DNA of 64,000 nucleotides from positions 6,634,001 through 6,698,000 of the forward strand of contig NZ_BJHV01000001.1 in assembly GCF_005405925.1 (NCBI RefSeq), given 5' to 3'. Origin of the DNA: Streptomyces antimycoticus. GTDB lineage: Bacteria > Actinomycetota > Actinomycetes > Streptomycetales > Streptomycetaceae. Position 1 is the stretch's first letter, and each line of letters opens with the position of its first letter. The notes under the pieces are model-generated. The model did not search any database, was not told the DNA's origin, and saw nothing but the letters and a program-made list of their open reading frames with translations. The translations under genes and the position numbers were made by a program. Positions 52,807-61,479 of the stretch are shown here, in pieces.

Positions 52807-55266
52807 TCAGCCCTCGGCCGCGGCCTCGACGGCCTCGGCAGCCTTGGCGCGCGTACGGCGCCGGGGCTTGGCGGGCGTGGCCTCGGCCTCGTCCACCGCC
52901 GGTGCCGCCGTGTCGGCCTTCGTGGCCTTGGCGCGGGTGCGGCGCGGCTTGGCGGGGGCCTCGGTGGCCTCCGTCTCCGGCTGTGCGTCGGCGGTGTCGG
53001 CCTTGGATGCGGCGCGGGTGCGGCGCCGCGGCGTGGCCGCCTCGGCGGTGCCCTCGGCCGTCTCCACTGCCTCGGCCGCCTTGGCGCGCGTACGGCGCCG
53101 CGGCTTGGCTGCTTCGGCGGCGTCGGTGGCCTCGGCGGTGCCTTCGGCCGTGTCGACAGCGGCTTCCGCGGCCTTCGTGGCCTTGGCGCGGGTGCGGCGC
53201 GGCTTGGCGGGGGCCTCGGTGGCCTCCGTCTCCGGCTGTGCGTCGGCGGTGTCGGCCTTGGATGCGGCGCGGGTGCGGCGCCGCGGCGTGGCCGCCTCGG
53301 CGGTGCCCTCGGCCGTCTCCACTGCCTCGGCAGCCTTGGCGCGCGTACGGCGACGGGGCTTGGCGGGGGCCTCCACGGCCTCCGGCTGTGCCTGGACGGT
53401 CTCGACGGCCTTCAGCGCGTCCGTCGTGCCCTCGGCCGTTTCCACGGCGGTCTGGGCCGCCTCGGCGGCCTTGGCGCGGGTGCGGCGGCGCGGCTTGGTG
53501 GGTGCCTCTACGGCAGCCTCCGTGGCCTCCACCGTCGTCACCGCGGTCGGTGCCGACTCGACGGCGACGGCGCCCGCGGACTCCTGCGTGGCGCCCTCGG
53601 TGCCCTCGGCCGTCTCGACGGCAGCCGTCGCCGCCTCGGCGGTCCTGGCGGCGCCGCGGGTGCGGCGGCGGCGCGGCTTCGCGGAATCCTCGGTGGGCTC
53701 CGCCTCCGGCTGGGCCGCCTCCGCCGTGTCGACGGCGGCCGTGGCCGCCTCGGGGTGGGCCGTCGCGGCACCGCCGCGCGTACGGCGGCGTCGGCGGGGC
53801 CGACGGGGCTCGGTGGCACCCTCGGCGGTGTCGGCGACGGACGCGGCCGCCGCCGCGCCCTCCGGGGCGCCCGTGCCGTCCGTGGACAGACCGCCGCGGG
53901 TGCGGCGGCGTACCCGGCGGCCCCGCGCGGGGCGCTCCTCGGTGGCCGGGGCGGCGGCCCGGCGGCCGCGGCCACCTCGGCCTCCGGTCTCGCCCAGGTC
54001 CTCGATCTCCTCGGCGGCGAGCCCCGCACGGGTGCGCTCACCACGCGGGAGCACACCGGTGATGCCCTCGGGGATGTTCAGCAGCTCGAAGAGGTGCTCG
54101 GAGGTGGAGTACGTCTCCTCCGGCTCATGGAACGCCAGGTCCAGCGCCTTGTTGATCAGCTGCCAGCGGGGGATGTCGTCCCAGTCGACGAGCGTGATGG
54201 CGATACCCGAGGCGCCCGCGCGACCCGTACGGCCGATGCGGTGCAGATAGGTCTTCTCGTCCTCGGGCGACTGGTAATTGATCACATGCGTGACGCCCTC
54301 GACGTCGATGCCGCGCGCGGCGACGTCGGTGCACACCAGCACGTCGACCTTGCCGTTGCGGAAGGCGCGCAGCGCCTGCTCGCGCGCCCCCTGGCCGAGG
54401 TCGCCGTGGACCGCGCCGGAGGCGAAGCCTCGGCGCGCGAGCTGATCGGCGATATCGGCGGCGGTCCGCTTCGTACGGCAGAAGATCATCGCGAGGCCGC
54501 GGCCCTCCGCCTGCAGCACCCGCGCCACGACCTCCGGCTTGTCCAGGGAGTGGGCGCGGAAGACATGCTGGGTGATGTTGGCCACGGTCGCGCCCTCGTC
54601 GTCCGGCGCGGTGGCTCGGATGTGCGTGGGCTGTGACATATAGCGCCGGGCCAGCGAGATGACCTGGCCCGGCATGGTGGCCGAGAAGAGCATGGTCTGG
54701 CGTTTGGCGGGCAGCAGCTGGATGATCTTCTCGACGTCGGGCAGGAAGCCCAGGTCGAGCATTTCATCGGCCTCGTCCAGGACGAGCGCCTTGACGGAGG
54801 AGAGCCGCAGCTTCTTCTGGCCCGCCAGGTCCAGCAGCCGGCCCGGGGTGCCGACGACCACGTCGACGCCCTTCTTCAGGGCCTCGACCTGCGGTTCGTA
54901 GGCGCGGCCGCCGTAGATCGACAGGACGCGGACCGCGCGGACCTTACCGGCGGTCAGAAGGTCGTTGGTCACCTGCTGGCACAGCTCGCGGGTGGGGACG
55001 ACCACGAGCGCCTGCGGGGCGTCGGTCAGCTGCTCGGGCTTGGCCCGGCCCGCCTCGACGTCCGCGGAGACGACAACGCGCTCCAGCAGGGGCAGGCCGA
55101 AGCCCAGCGTCTTGCCGGTGCCGGTCTTCGCCTGGCCGATGACGTCGGTGCCGGAGAGGGCAACCGGAAGCGTCATCTCCTGGATGGGGAACGGGGACGT
55201 GATGCCGACGGCTTCCAGGGCCTCGGCCGTCTCGGGGAGGATCCCGAGTTCTCGGAAAGTGGTCAG
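52807..55266 (-). CDS. DEAD-box RNA helicase with a long repetitive basic tail
   Basis: The core (residues 1-395) has the Q motif in GITSPFPIQE, motif I AKTGTGKT, Ia PTRELC, II LVLDEADEML, III SATMP and VI HRIGRTGRAG. The 425-residue tail is low complexity: about ten KPRRRTRAK-type clusters separated by Ala/Glu/Thr-rich spacers such as AAEAVETAEGTAEA. It probably binds RNA and remodels structured RNA or ribosomal precursors. No ATG, GTG or TTG exists in frame before ATG 55176, which lies inside the Q motif; CTG 55266, 8 bases after AGAAGAGG, gives the family start TTFRELGILPETAEALEAVG. I therefore propose a CTG start. Confidence 0.88.
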   Translation of the reverse strand: MTTFRELGILPETAEALEAVGITSPFPIQEMTLPVALSGTDVIGQAKTGTGKTLGFGLPLLERVVVSADVEAGRAKPEQLTDAPQALVVVPTRELCQQVTNDLLTAGKVRAVRVLSIYGGRAYEPQVEALKKGVDVVVGTPGRLLDLAGQKKLRLSSVKALVLDEADEMLDLGFLPDVEKIIQLLPAKRQTMLFSATMPGQVISLARRYMSQPTHIRATAPDDEGATVANITQHVFRAHSLDKPEVVARVLQAEGRGLAMIFCRTKRTAADIADQLARRGFASGAVHGDLGQGAREQALRAFRNGKVDVLVCTDVAARGIDVEGVTHVINYQSPEDEKTYLHRIGRTGRAGASGIAITLVDWDDIPRWQLINKALDLAFHEPEETYSTSEHLFELLNIPEGITGVLPRGERTRAGLAAEEIEDLGETGGRGGRGRRAAAPATEERPARGRRVRRRTRGGLSTDGTGAPEGAAAAASVADTAEGATEPRRPRRRRRTRGGAATAHPEAATAAVDTAEAAQPEAEPTEDSAKPRRRRTRGAARTAEAATAAVETAEGTEGATQESAGAVAVESAPTAVTTVEATEAAVEAPTKPRRRTRAKAAEAAQTAVETAEGTTDALKAVETVQAQPEAVEAPAKPRRRTRAKAAEAVETAEGTAEAATPRRRTRAASKADTADAQPETEATEAPAKPRRTRAKATKAAEAAVDTAEGTAEATDAAEAAKPRRRTRAKAAEAVETAEGTAEAATPRRRTRAASKADTADAQPETEATEAPAKPRRTRAKATKADTAAPAVDEAEATPAKPRRRTRAKAAEAVEAAAEG
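52916..53360 (-). repeat. In-gene duplication, ~190 bases at 255-base period
   Basis: 52916-53105 and 53171-53360 are nearly identical, coding twice for ETAEGTAEAATPRRRTRAAS, then KADTADAQPETEATEAPAKP. It lies in the tail of the helicase and keeps the frame (255 = 85 codons). Confidence 0.9.
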
Positions 55267-55627
55267 GATGCTTGCCTCTTCTGTGAGACGCGGCGAGAAG
55301 CGGCGAAGGGGGTCGCACGGCGCCCGGGTGCACCGGCCCTTGGGGATGGCCGGTTCGGCGCGGGACCACGGCCTTCGCTCGAGCGCTCACGCCGCGAGCG
55401 GGTCCCTCCTGCCATGCGCATAGGTGATGCGCGCCGCGCGGAGGGCGGTCGGGTTTGGAGCCGATCGGGCCACCGACCGGGCATCCGCATTCGTGGAACA
55501 ACCCGCCGATACTCGGCGGGCGCATTTATCACTGTACCCCGGAAGCACGCATCTGTGACCGGGCAGTCCGATGCGGGGCATCCGTGGGCATGGCTGACCA
55601 GGGCCTTCCCCGGGGCGCGGAGCGGGC

Positions 55628-55633
55628 TATTGT
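55628..55633 (+). promoter_or_regulatory. Candidate -10 hexamer of a leaderless promoter
   Basis: TATTGT, then 7 bases, then ATG 55641 of the ferritin-like gene; no ribosome site. Confidence 0.4.
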
Positions 55634-55640
55634 GCGCTCC

Positions 55641-56429
55641 ATGGAGACGCCTGACACGCCTGAGACGCCCGCCGCGCCCGCCGGGGACCACGCAGCTTCG
55701 GGGGAGGGCAGCGGGGAGAAGGCCCCGGAGCCCACCGGGATCGCCGCCCAGAACTGGGACACGGCGGCCGCCGATCCGCAGTACCGGGCCGCCGTGGTGG
55801 ATCTGCTCGGCGCCCTCGCCTACGGCGAGCTGGCCGCCTTCGAGCGGCTGGCGGAGGACGCCAAGCTGGCGCCCACCCTCGAGGACAAGGCGGAGCTGGC
55901 GAAGATGGCGTCCGCCGAGTTCCACCACTTCGAGCGGCTTCGGGGCCGGCTCTCGGCGGTCGGCGAGGAGCCGACGGCGGCGATGGAGCCGTTCGCGGCG
56001 GCCCTGGACGGGTTCCACCGCCAGACCGCGCCGTCCGACTGGCTGGAGGGCCTGGTCAAGGCGTACGTGGGCGACTCGATCGCCAGTGACTTCTACCGCG
56101 AGGTCGCGGCCCGGCTGGACTCCGACACCCGCGATCTGGTGCTCCAGGTGCTCGACGACACCGGCCACGCCTCGTTCGCGATCGAGAAGGTGCGTGCCGC
56201 GATCGAGGCCGATCCGCGGGTCGGCGGGCGGCTGGCGCTGTGGGCGCGGCGGCTGATGGGCGAGGCGCTGTCGCAGGCCCAGCGGGTGGTCGCGGATCGC
56301 GACGCGCTCTCCACGATGCTGGTCGGCGGGTTGGCGGACGGCTTCGACCTGGCGGAGGTGGGCCGGATGTTCTCACGGATCACCGAGGCCCACACCAAGC
56401 GGATGGCCGCCCTGGGGCTCGCCGCCTAG
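55641..56429 (+). CDS. Ferritin-like fold protein (MiaE-like)
   Basis: After a disordered acidic start of about 35 residues, four long helices carry possible di-iron ligands: GALAYGELAAFERLAEDA, ASAEFHHFERLRGR (E-x-x-H), YREVAARLDSD and VLDDTGHASFAIEKVRAAI. This resembles the ferritin-like relatives of tRNA hydroxylase MiaE. The reaction is unknown; oxygen-dependent hydroxylation is a guess from the fold. It is 262 residues long and divergent from the helicase, with 374 bases between the two starts. Confidence 0.8.
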   Translation: METPDTPETPAAPAGDHAASGEGSGEKAPEPTGIAAQNWDTAAADPQYRAAVVDLLGALAYGELAAFERLAEDAKLAPTLEDKAELAKMASAEFHHFERLRGRLSAVGEEPTAAMEPFAAALDGFHRQTAPSDWLEGLVKAYVGDSIASDFYREVAARLDSDTRDLVLQVLDDTGHASFAIEKVRAAIEADPRVGGRLALWARRLMGEALSQAQRVVADRDALSTMLVGGLADGFDLAEVGRMFSRITEAHTKRMAALGLAA

Positions 56430-56569
56430 ACCCTTACGGCGGATCTTCACGCCTGTGACCTCAGCGGCCGACGCCGCGGGGCCCGCGGCGTCCGGTGCGT
56501 GGGGCGCCGCCCGGCGAAAGCCGGGGTGCCGTGCCGGCTTTTCGCGGGCGAAAAGCGGCCGGACAGGGC

Positions 56570-56842
56570 CTACGCCGTGACCGAACGCCGGCGGCGCGTC
56601 CTGGCGGGGCGGATGAGCAGCGACACCAGGGCAGCGGCGAAGCCGAGCGCGACGAGCAGCACGGGCGCCGTGTGCCCGGAGCCCAGCACCGTATGGGTCA
56701 GCAGAGCGCCCAGCAGCGCGGCGGCGGGGCCGGTGGCCAGGACGAGGCGCCGCGCGGGCAGCCTTCGGGGGAGCCGGTGGAGCGCCCCGTACGCGATGAC
56801 GAGACCGATCAGTACCGAGGCGAGCGCTTCCCAGAACAGCAT
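56570..56842 (-). CDS. Small membrane protein (90 aa)
   Basis: ATG 56842 (start LFWEALASVLIGLVIAYGAL) has GGAAGGA at a good distance. Three hydrophobic segments (5-20, 31-47, 58-75) and a basic end (RPARTRRRRS). It lies downstream of the DUF3107 gene on the same strand, separated by a strong terminator. Family not recognised. Confidence 0.65.
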   Translation of the reverse strand: MLFWEALASVLIGLVIAYGALHRLPRRLPARRLVLATGPAAALLGALLTHTVLGSGHTAPVLLVALGFAAALVSLLIRPARTRRRRSVTA

Positions 56843-56990
56843 TGGCGCGTCCTTCCCGTAAGCGGATCGGAACCGACACGTGATCACGCGTCGGTCGGAC
56901 CCGTCCTACCCGCGCCCGACCGGGGCAACCCTGCCCACGGGGGCGCTCTGTGGTGCCCGGCGTGCCGGGGGCGTGCGAGCGCGCGCACAA

Positions 56991-57036
56991 ACAGCGGCGG
57001 GGTTTGGTGGACTGTTCCACCAAACCCCGCCGCTGT
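56991..57036 (-). terminator. Hairpin with a 21-base perfect stem
   Basis: ACAGCGGCGGGGTTTGGTGGA (56991-57011) pairs fully with 57016-57036 around CTGT, 12 bases after the DUF3107 stop. Confidence 0.92.
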
Positions 57037-57047
57037 CGGCGAATACG

Positions 57048-57275
57048 TCAGGCCGCGCCGAAACCGACCTTACGGGCGCTCGGCTCACCGAGCTCGATGT
57101 AGGCGAGCCGGTCGGCCGGGACCAGGACCTTGCGGCCGTGGCTGTCCTCCAGGATCAGCACCTGAGCCTTGCCGCCGAGCGCCTCGGCCACCAGGCGCTC
57201 GACCTCCTCGGCAGACTGCCCGCTCTCCAAAGTGATCTCGCGGGGCGCGTGCTGCACGCCGATCTTGACCTCCAC
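57048..57275 (-). CDS. DUF3107 family protein (75 aa)
   Basis: GTG 57275, 5 bases after GGAGGGA, starts EVKIGVQHAPREITLESGQS; the body AEEVERLVAEALGG and the end VLVPADRLAYIELGEPSARK are typical of this actinobacterial family. It looks like a small beta-alpha-beta protein. It usually lies next to a TetR gene and the helicase/ferritin-like genes, as here. Function unknown. Confidence 0.88.
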   Translation of the reverse strand: MEVKIGVQHAPREITLESGQSAEEVERLVAEALGGKAQVLILEDSHGRKVLVPADRLAYIELGEPSARKVGFGAA

Positions 57276-57443
57276 GGCCTTGTCCCTCCGACGGTCATTT
57301 GGGGTAGCGCGGCCATCCGCGCTGTACCCAGCACACACTAGCCGTGCCGGGACACCCGCCGGGGGCCACGGGCGCACGCCAGAAGCGAACACACCCGCCG
57401 CCGCGAACACGCCCCCTCGCGACCCCGAGCGCCCAGGGGGCCT

Positions 57444-57485
57444 GAGCGCTCAGCGGCCCCGAGCGCTCAGCGGCCCGGAGCGCTC
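57444..57485. repeat. 17-base tandem units near the TetR gene 3' end
   Basis: GAGCGCTCAGCGGCCCC (57444) is repeated at 57461 and in part at 57478. The core GCTCAGYGGCC also covers the stop of the TetR gene (57535-57537), so this may be a diverged stop-codon echo. Confidence 0.7.
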
Positions 57486-57534
57486 CCGCACTCGCGGTCC
57501 CGCGCCCGCGTGGCCGGAAAGGGCGTCCCGGGGC

Positions 57535-58176
57535 TCAGTGGCCGCCTTCGGACCCGTGCAGCGGGAAGCCCGCGATACCGCGCCAGGCCAGCGAGGTGAG
57601 CAACTGCACAGCGGACTCCCGCGGCACCTCGCTCTCGCTGGAGAGCCAGTAGCGCGCGACCACCTGGGAGATCCCGCCGAGGCCCACGGCCAGCAGCATC
57701 GATTCGTCCTTGGACAGCCCGGTGTCCTCGGCGATGACCTCGCTGATCGCCTCGGCGCACTGCAGCGAGACGCGGTCCACGCGCTCGCGCACCGCGGGCT
57801 CGTTGGTCAGATCGGACTCGAAGACGAGCCGGAAGGCGCCGCCTTCCTCCTCGACGTAGGCGAAGTACGCCTCCATGGTCGCCGCGACGCGCTGCTTGTT
57901 CTCGGTGGTCGAGGCGAGCGCGGTGCGCACCGCGTGCAGCAGGGACTCGCAGTGCTGGTCGAGCAGGGCCAGATAGAGCTCCAGCTTGCCCGGGAAGTGC
58001 TGGTAGAGCACCGGCTTGCTGACCCCGGCGCGCTCGGCGATGTCATCCATCGCGGCCGCGTGGTAGCCCTGGGCCACGAAGACCTCCTGAGCGGCCCCCA
58101 GGAGCTGATTACGTCGGGCTCGGCGCGGAAGGCGCGTACCCCGTGGGCGCGCCTCGGTCTGCTCGATGGCTGTCAC
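57535..58176 (-). CDS. TetR-family transcriptional regulator
   Basis: The 213 residues have an N-terminal helix-turn-helix (RRNQLLGAAQEVFVAQGYHAAAMDDIAERAGVSKPVLYQHFPGKLELYLAL) and an all-helical ligand domain. GTG 58176 is chosen because GGGAGGCGGC precedes it; the longer frame to 58227 lacks a site. The ligand is not visible. A regulator of this type next to DUF3107 is conserved in actinomycetes (from memory). It may repress itself or fatty-acid/lipid genes. Confidence 0.9.
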   Translation of the reverse strand: MTAIEQTEARPRGTRLPRRARRNQLLGAAQEVFVAQGYHAAAMDDIAERAGVSKPVLYQHFPGKLELYLALLDQHCESLLHAVRTALASTTENKQRVAATMEAYFAYVEEEGGAFRLVFESDLTNEPAVRERVDRVSLQCAEAISEVIAEDTGLSKDESMLLAVGLGGISQVVARYWLSSESEVPRESAVQLLTSLAWRGIAGFPLHGSEGGH

Positions 58177-58313
58177 GCCGCCTCCCAATGAATGATCCCT
58201 ATGCACGATGTCCATCGCGTCCGCCATCGTACTTTTCGGTAACAGCGCGGCGCGCGGTTCGTGCGGAGAATTTCACGGACCGGACTCTATGAAAAGCCCA
58301 CAAATGACGCAGG

Positions 58314-58544
58314 TCATCGGTAGTCCTCCTCGTCCACCTCGACCACCCGGGCCTGTTCCGCGCGGTCGGCCTCGTTGGCTTCCACGAACTCGTCCGTCCT
58401 GGGCGGTTCGTCGCGGCGGGCGATCACCTCGCGATGTTGTTCGGCGGCGTCCGCCTCGGGAGCCTCGACGTCGTGCACGGCGGTTTCGTCGGTGCTCTCG
58501 GCGGAGTCCTCGAAGGTGTCGGGGTCGGTTGGGTCGATGGACAT
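58314..58544 (-). CDS. Small acidic hydrophilic protein (76 aa)
   Basis: The ATG follows AAGGGGAG at a good distance. The protein is very acidic (SIDPTDPDTFEDSAESTDE, EVDEEDYR), without membrane segment or cysteine, and likely unfolded alone. It may bind a basic partner. Family not recognised; the good ribosome site supports expression. Confidence 0.6.
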   Translation of the reverse strand: MSIDPTDPDTFEDSAESTDETAVHDVEAPEADAAEQHREVIARRDEPPRTDEFVEANEADRAEQARVVEVDEEDYR

Positions 58545-58741
58545 GTACTCCCCTTCCCTGTGCCCTGTGGCGGTTGCCGCTGACGGCCACCCGTGGTGGG
58601 CGTCCTACTGTCGGCTTACCCACTGGCGACTACCCAGGGGCAACGAGATCGCCCCTGTGACTTACGAGCCTAGGAGAGGTCACTTTCGGACGCTACGCGG
58701 TCTGTGAGCGTGAACACACGGTCGCGCGCGTGATCGTCTCG

Positions 58742-58747
58742 TAACAT
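58742..58747 (+). promoter_or_regulatory. Candidate -10 hexamer of a leaderless promoter
   Basis: TAACAT, then 6 bases, then ATG 58754 of the hydrolase-DUF3152 gene. Confidence 0.45.
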
Positions 58748-58753
58748 TGGCGC

Positions 58754-61279
58754 ATGTCTTCGACCGAGCCGCCGGAAGCCCGCATCGTCGCGGCGGTGCC
58801 GCCCGCGAGGTCCGTGCGGGTCGGAGCGGGTGAGAAGCTGCGGACCGCCTCCCTTCCGGGGCTCACGATGACCGTGCGCTGCCGGCCGCCGTCCACCTCC
58901 GGGCTGCCGCCCGCGCTCTTCGTCCACGGCCTCGGCGGCTCCTCGCAGAACTGGTCGGCGCTCATGGAGCTGCTCGCCGACCGGGTGGAGGGCGAGGCGC
59001 TCGACCTCCCCGGCTTCGGCGACTCCCCGCCGCCGGACGACGGCAATTACTCCATAACCGGCCACGCCCGTGCCGTGATCCGCTATCTCGACGCGCAGGA
59101 TCGCGGGCCCGTCCATCTGGTCGGCAATTCGATGGGCGGCGCGATCACCACGCGCGTCGCGGCGGTGCGGCCGGATCTGGTGCGCACCCTCACTCTTGTC
59201 TCGCCCGCGCTGCCCGAGCTGCGCCCGCAGCGCACGGCGGTGCCGACCGGCCTGCTCGCGGTGCCCGGGGTGACCCGGCTGTTCACCCGCATGACGAGGG
59301 ACTGGGACGCGGAGCGGCGCACCCGCGAAGTGATGTTCCTCACTTTCGGTGACCCGTCTCTTGTCAGCCGGGAGGACTTCGCCTATGCGGTCGAGGAGTT
59401 CGAGCGCCGGCTCGCCCTCCCGTATTTCTGGGACGCGCTGAGCCGCTCGGCACGCGGTGTCGTCGACTCGTACACCCTGGGCGGCCAGCACTCTCTCTGG
59501 CGTCAGGCCGAGCGGGTGCTCGCCCCGACGCTGCTCGTCTACGGCGGCCGCGACCAACTGGTGTCCGTAAGGATGGCGCAGCGGGCGAACGCCACCTTCC
59601 GCGACTCGCGTCTGCTGACGCTGTTGGACGCCGGGCATGTGGCGATGATGGAGTATCCCGAAGCGGTGGCGCGCGGGATGCGCGAGCTGCTCGATGGCGT
59701 TGAAGAACGAGATGACCGGGACAGCCGGAAGGCGCGGGGGCCGTACCGGCGTCCGGCGCGGACGGGAGCGGTGCGGCGCGTGGGTAAACACAGCGCACGT
59801 GGCAGCCAGGAGGGCCGGGAGCGCCGGTCCGCGGCGGCGGGCTCCGGACAGGGGCACGGCTCGGGCCCCGAGTTCGTCGAGCACATCGCATCCGGCGCGG
59901 CCCCGGAGGGCGACAGACCGGGCACCGGACGGCGCCGCGCCGCGGCGGGGCCGGGTGCCGTGGATCCCGGTGTGACCCCGCCGCAGGGCGTGCCGAGGCT
60001 GCCCTACGGAGCGGGCGGCCCCGCGGCGCGCACCAGGGGCGGGCATCCCGAGCAGCGCGAGGCGGGCGGCGGCTGGGGCGCGGTCGGGGGCCGCGGCGGC
60101 GGTCCGGGCGGCGCCAGGGGCCCCGGCGCTCCCGGCGGCCAGCGACCCCCTTACGGCATGCGCACCATGAACCCGCCGCAGCGCCCGACCACGGGTGGCA
60201 CGGGCGGCGCGGCCGGTCTGATGCCCGGCCCGCGCAAGGAGTACGTCGAGGCGTTCGACACCCCCGACGCGCTGGACTGCGACGGCGATGACGTCTTCGC
60301 CGCAGGAGCGCCGGGCGGAGTCCCCCCGCAGCGCCGTACGCAGCGGGCGACCACCCCCTCCGACGGGATCGGCGGCGGCTCCGGCGGCGACGGCGGGAGC
60401 GGACCGGACGACGACGGGACCGGACCCGCGGGCAAGGGGGCGCGCGGCGCCACCAAGAGCGGTAAGGGGCGCACCTTCACCGGTGTCGCCGCCGCGGCCG
60501 TGACGACCGTGCTGGCCGTCGTGGTGGCCGGACAGGTCGCGAGCGGACCGCACAGCGGCGGTAAGACGCAGGCCCAGGGCGGCCCGGAGCGCGGCGACGC
60601 CGACTCCCGTGGCGCCCGTGACTCCGGCGCCGACGACGGCCGCGGGGCGGCCCGCTCGGCAGGCCCGCCGGCCCCCGTCACCTACGACGCGAAGATGGCG
60701 ACCGTCTTCCCGCTCGACGCCAAGCTCCGCGGCTCCGGCTCCTTCCAGGCCGTCGGCGGGCACGACAAGGCTCCCGGCCGGGGCCAGGTGATGCGCTACC
60801 GCGTCGATGTGGAGAAGGGACTGTCGCTCGACGGCGAGCTGTTCGCCGAGGCCGTGCACAAGACGCTCAACGACGACCGCAGTTGGGCGCACGGCGGCGT
60901 TCGCACCTTCGAGCGGGTCTCGTCCGGCCATGCGGACTTCGTCATCACCCTCGCGAGTCCCGGGACCACGGCGGTGTGGTGTGCCAAGTCCGGCCTCGAC
61001 ACCACCGAGGACAACGTTTCCTGCGACTCGGCGTCCACCGAGCGCGTCATGATCAATGCCTATCGGTGGGCGCAGGGCGCCAGGACCTATGGCGACGACA
61101 AGATGCACCTGTACCGCCAGATGCTCATCAACCACGAGGTCGGCCACCGTCTCGGTCACAACCACGAGATCTGCTCCAAGCAGGGCGCGCTGGCGCCGGT
61201 GATGATGCAGCAGACCAAGTTCCTGTCGACGGACGGCGCCACCTGCCGGCCCAACGCCTGGCCGTTCCCCAAGGGCTGA
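58754..61279 (+). CDS. Alpha/beta hydrolase fused in frame to a DUF3152 (zinc-metalloprotease-like) protein
   Basis: Residues 1-315 are an alpha/beta hydrolase: LFVHGLGGSSQNW, nucleophile in LVGNSMGG, acid in VYGGRDQLVS, His in DAGHVAMMEYPEA. Then 250 disordered Gly/Arg/Pro-rich residues and one membrane segment near residue 580 (FTGVAAAAVTTVLAVVVAGQV). The end is a DUF3152 domain with the metzincin-like zinc motif HEVGHRLGHNHE and Cys pairs, outside the cell. As I remember, these are two neighbouring genes in other streptomycetes. An internal GTG at 59780 (VGKHSARGS) with GGGAG before it could be the separate start. The 841-residue fusion may be real or caused by a lost base before the first stop. 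Confidence 0.8.
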   Translation: MSSTEPPEARIVAAVPPARSVRVGAGEKLRTASLPGLTMTVRCRPPSTSGLPPALFVHGLGGSSQNWSALMELLADRVEGEALDLPGFGDSPPPDDGNYSITGHARAVIRYLDAQDRGPVHLVGNSMGGAITTRVAAVRPDLVRTLTLVSPALPELRPQRTAVPTGLLAVPGVTRLFTRMTRDWDAERRTREVMFLTFGDPSLVSREDFAYAVEEFERRLALPYFWDALSRSARGVVDSYTLGGQHSLWRQAERVLAPTLLVYGGRDQLVSVRMAQRANATFRDSRLLTLLDAGHVAMMEYPEAVARGMRELLDGVEERDDRDSRKARGPYRRPARTGAVRRVGKHSARGSQEGRERRSAAAGSGQGHGSGPEFVEHIASGAAPEGDRPGTGRRRAAAGPGAVDPGVTPPQGVPRLPYGAGGPAARTRGGHPEQREAGGGWGAVGGRGGGPGGARGPGAPGGQRPPYGMRTMNPPQRPTTGGTGGAAGLMPGPRKEYVEAFDTPDALDCDGDDVFAAGAPGGVPPQRRTQRATTPSDGIGGGSGGDGGSGPDDDGTGPAGKGARGATKSGKGRTFTGVAAAAVTTVLAVVVAGQVASGPHSGGKTQAQGGPERGDADSRGARDSGADDGRGAARSAGPPAPVTYDAKMATVFPLDAKLRGSGSFQAVGGHDKAPGRGQVMRYRVDVEKGLSLDGELFAEAVHKTLNDDRSWAHGGVRTFERVSSGHADFVITLASPGTTAVWCAKSGLDTTEDNVSCDSASTERVMINAYRWAQGARTYGDDKMHLYRQMLINHEVGHRLGHNHEICSKQGALAPVMMQQTKFLSTDGATCRPNAWPFPKG

Positions 61280-61479
61280 CGGCCCCGCACTGGCCCATAG
61301 CGCGTCGCAACGTCTGAATTCCCGATAGGTCACGTGCGTTCACCCCTTCCGGTGGTGCGACGGACAACCGTCCGTCGCACCGGGGCTCTGCGCGCATAAC
61401 GTGCTCCCGCTGCCTGATGGCGGCCGCCGCCGGTGACGGCGGCAGTTCGACGGCCCGTTTGGGAGATCGGGGTGCGCTC

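Noticed and set aside
52352..54250. Open frame of 632 codons on the plus strand with many repeats
   Set aside because: Its repeats are the complement of the helicase tail repeats; the helicase frame has the conserved motifs.
58670..61333. Open frame of 887 codons on the minus strand
   Set aside because: It mirrors the hydrolase-DUF3152 gene, whose translation shows clear domains, while this one shows none.
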